A stretch of 19,212 nucleotides of DNA, taken from assembly GCA_003250235.1 (NCBI GenBank), contig QKGY01000289.1, positions 1-19,212 on the forward strand, given 5' to 3'. The stretch's first letter is position 1. Every line of letters starts with the position of its first letter. The DNA is from Desulfuromonadaceae bacterium (lineage in GTDB: Bacteria; Desulfobacterota; Desulfuromonadia; Desulfuromonadales; SZUA-540). The position numbers were made by a program, and so were the translations under genes. A model generated the notes under the pieces. That model had not been told where the DNA came from, ran no database searches, and saw nothing but the letters and a program-made list of their open reading frames with translations. Shown one piece after another: positions 18,029 through 19,212 of this stretch.

Positions 18029-19212
18029 GACGATCCTTCCTCGACGGGCAGCAGCACGTTGAAGGCGCTGCCGCTCCCCTGAGTCTGGGTTCCGGGGCTT
18101 TCCACCCACACCATGCCGCCGTGGGCTTCCACCATGCCTTTGACCAGGGTCAGCCCCAAACCGACCCCTTTGCCGCCGAAGCGGGTCTGCGAGGTGAAGT
18201 GCTGGGTGATGTCGCCGATCTCATAGAACTTGTCAAAGACCCGCACCTGCTCTTCGGGGTCGATGCCGACGCCGTTGTCGCGGACGCTGATGCGCAGCAT
18301 CGGCTTTTGCGGGGGCGGGCTGAAAAATGCGGGGGAAAACTTTCGCAGCACCGGCTCGTGGGAGCGGATATCGTCCGGGGAGAGCAGAGTGCCGCTGATC
18401 TCGACATGCCCCCCCTCGGGGGTGAACTTGACGGCGTTTTCCAGCAGACGGCCGAAGGCCTTCTTCAGGTGATGGCTATCGCCGCAGACCGTGGCCCCTT
18501 CGGGGATATGCGCGAGGCTGTAGCTGAGGTTCCGTTCGTTCATGACCGGCTGGTAGTCCGTGCCGATGTCTTTCAGCAGGCTCGGCAGGTGAACCGTCTC
18601 CCGGGCCAGGTAGATGCTTTGCGATTCGATCTTGGCCACCTCCAGCAGGTCCTCGACGATACTCTCCAGGCGTTTGCCCCCCTGAAAAATGATGTTGAGA
18701 ACCTGGAGTTCGCCCTGGGAGAAACGTCCCTGCAGCTGATTGCCAAGCATTTCGGCGCCGGAAAGAATACAGGTCAGGGGGGTGCGCAGCTCGTGAGAGG
18801 CCAGGGCGAGAAAATTGCTCTTCATCCGGTCGATGCGCTCCAGGGTCCGGTTGGATTCTTCGACCCGCGCCAGATTCTCCCGCAGCTGCTGACGGGAGCG
18901 TTCCAGTTCACGGCTGCTGGCCTCGGTGAGCCGGTACTGCCAGCGCAGGGCTTCGAGCAGCTCCACCCCTTCGACGGCAGCCCCCAGCTGTCTGCCGATG
19001 GTCAGCAGCAGTTGGACCTGGTCCCGGCTGAAAACCCGTCGGGAACGGTTGAAGATGAACAGAATACCCACGGTCTTGTCTTTGGCCGACAGGGGAACGG
19101 CCTGAAAACCGTGCCAGCCGGCATCGCGCACCGCCTGGGACGACAGGCGCCAGTCTTTCTGTATGTCAACCGACGAGCGGGGATGTCCGCTCACGGCGAC
19201 GCGCCCGGCAAG
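18025..19212 (-). CDS. GAF-domain sensor histidine kinase (partial, N-terminus off the right edge)
   Basis: The reading frame stays open to the last base of the window, so the N-terminus is missing. Codons before the GTG at 19194 read LAGRVAVSG, a classic GAF-domain segment, which shows the gene really continues. The GAF part runs to about 18965 and is followed by a coiled linker. The HisKA domain has the normal H box LASHELRTPL, with the phosphoacceptor His codon at 18793-18795. The ATPase domain shows LLENAVKFTP, DNGVGIDPE, VFDKFYE and GGKGVGLGL. It lacks membrane segments in the visible part. It is coupled to thpR by an ATGA overlap and has no response regulator beside it. The signal and the partner regulator are unknown. 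Confidence 0.94.
   Translation of the reverse strand, partial: LAGRVAVSGHPRSSVDIQKDWRLSSQAVRDAGWHGFQAVPLSAKDKTVGILFIFNRSRRVFSRDQVQLLLTIGRQLGAAVEGVELLEALRWQYRLTEASSRELERSRQQLRENLARVEESNRTLERIDRMKSNFLALASHELRTPLTCILSGAEMLGNQLQGRFSQGELQVLNIIFQGGKRLESIVEDLLEVAKIESQSIYLARETVHLPSLLKDIGTDYQPVMNERNLSYSLAHIPEGATVCGDSHHLKKAFGRLLENAVKFTPEGGHVEISGTLLSPDDIRSHEPVLRKFSPAFFSPPPQKPMLRISVRDNGVGIDPEEQVRVFDKFYEIGDITQHFTSQTRFGGKGVGLGLTLVKGMVEAHGGMVWVESPGTQTQGSGSAFNVLLPVEEGSS

Overview
This 19.2 kb window is high in GC and almost fully coding, and every supported gene lies on the minus strand. It looks like the chromosomal core of a Desulfuromonadota bacterium (the Geobacter, Desulfuromonas and Pelobacter group). 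That assignment rests on remembered gene order (recA-pilT-recX-alaS near argB-argD-argF-argG-argH), on an arginine-sensitive type of acetylglutamate kinase, and on a PilT-family ATPase next to recA. It is not based on a database search. No phage, insertion sequence, CRISPR array, tRNA or rRNA was seen. No gene-free stretch exceeds 155 bp.

Read in the direction of transcription (high to low coordinates), the first block (19212-10569) holds a sensor histidine kinase cut by the window edge, thpR (RNA 2',3'-cyclic phosphodiesterase), recA, a pilT-family ATPase, recX, alaS, a small cupin protein, and a response-regulator/histidine-kinase fusion. Spacing is tight, including one ATGA stop/start overlap. 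The block ends at a strong two-tier intrinsic terminator (10486-10543).

The second block (10413-1) starts after that terminator with hslV-hslU (ATGA overlap), the peptidase and unfoldase of the HslVU protease. It continues into an arginine-biosynthesis cluster: argB and argD (ATGA overlap), argF, an RDD membrane protein with two zinc ribbons, argG, a Nudix hydrolase, a nitrilase-superfamily protein, argH, and the start of a lipoprotein gene that runs off the left edge. Together argB, argD, argF, argG and argH cover N-acetylglutamate phosphorylation, transamination, citrulline formation and the last two steps to arginine. argC, argJ and argA are not in this window.

Most of the window is ordinary housekeeping, and I see no convincing new multi-gene system. 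Points worth a second look are the nitrilase-like protein with a complete Glu-Lys-Cys triad inside the arg cluster, two near-identical hairpin elements just 3' of argD and argG, and a lysine in place of the usual acidic residue after the phosphoacceptor histidine of the regulator/kinase fusion. Others are the RDD/zinc-ribbon protein lodged between argF and argG, and a histidine kinase translationally coupled to thpR upstream of recA.
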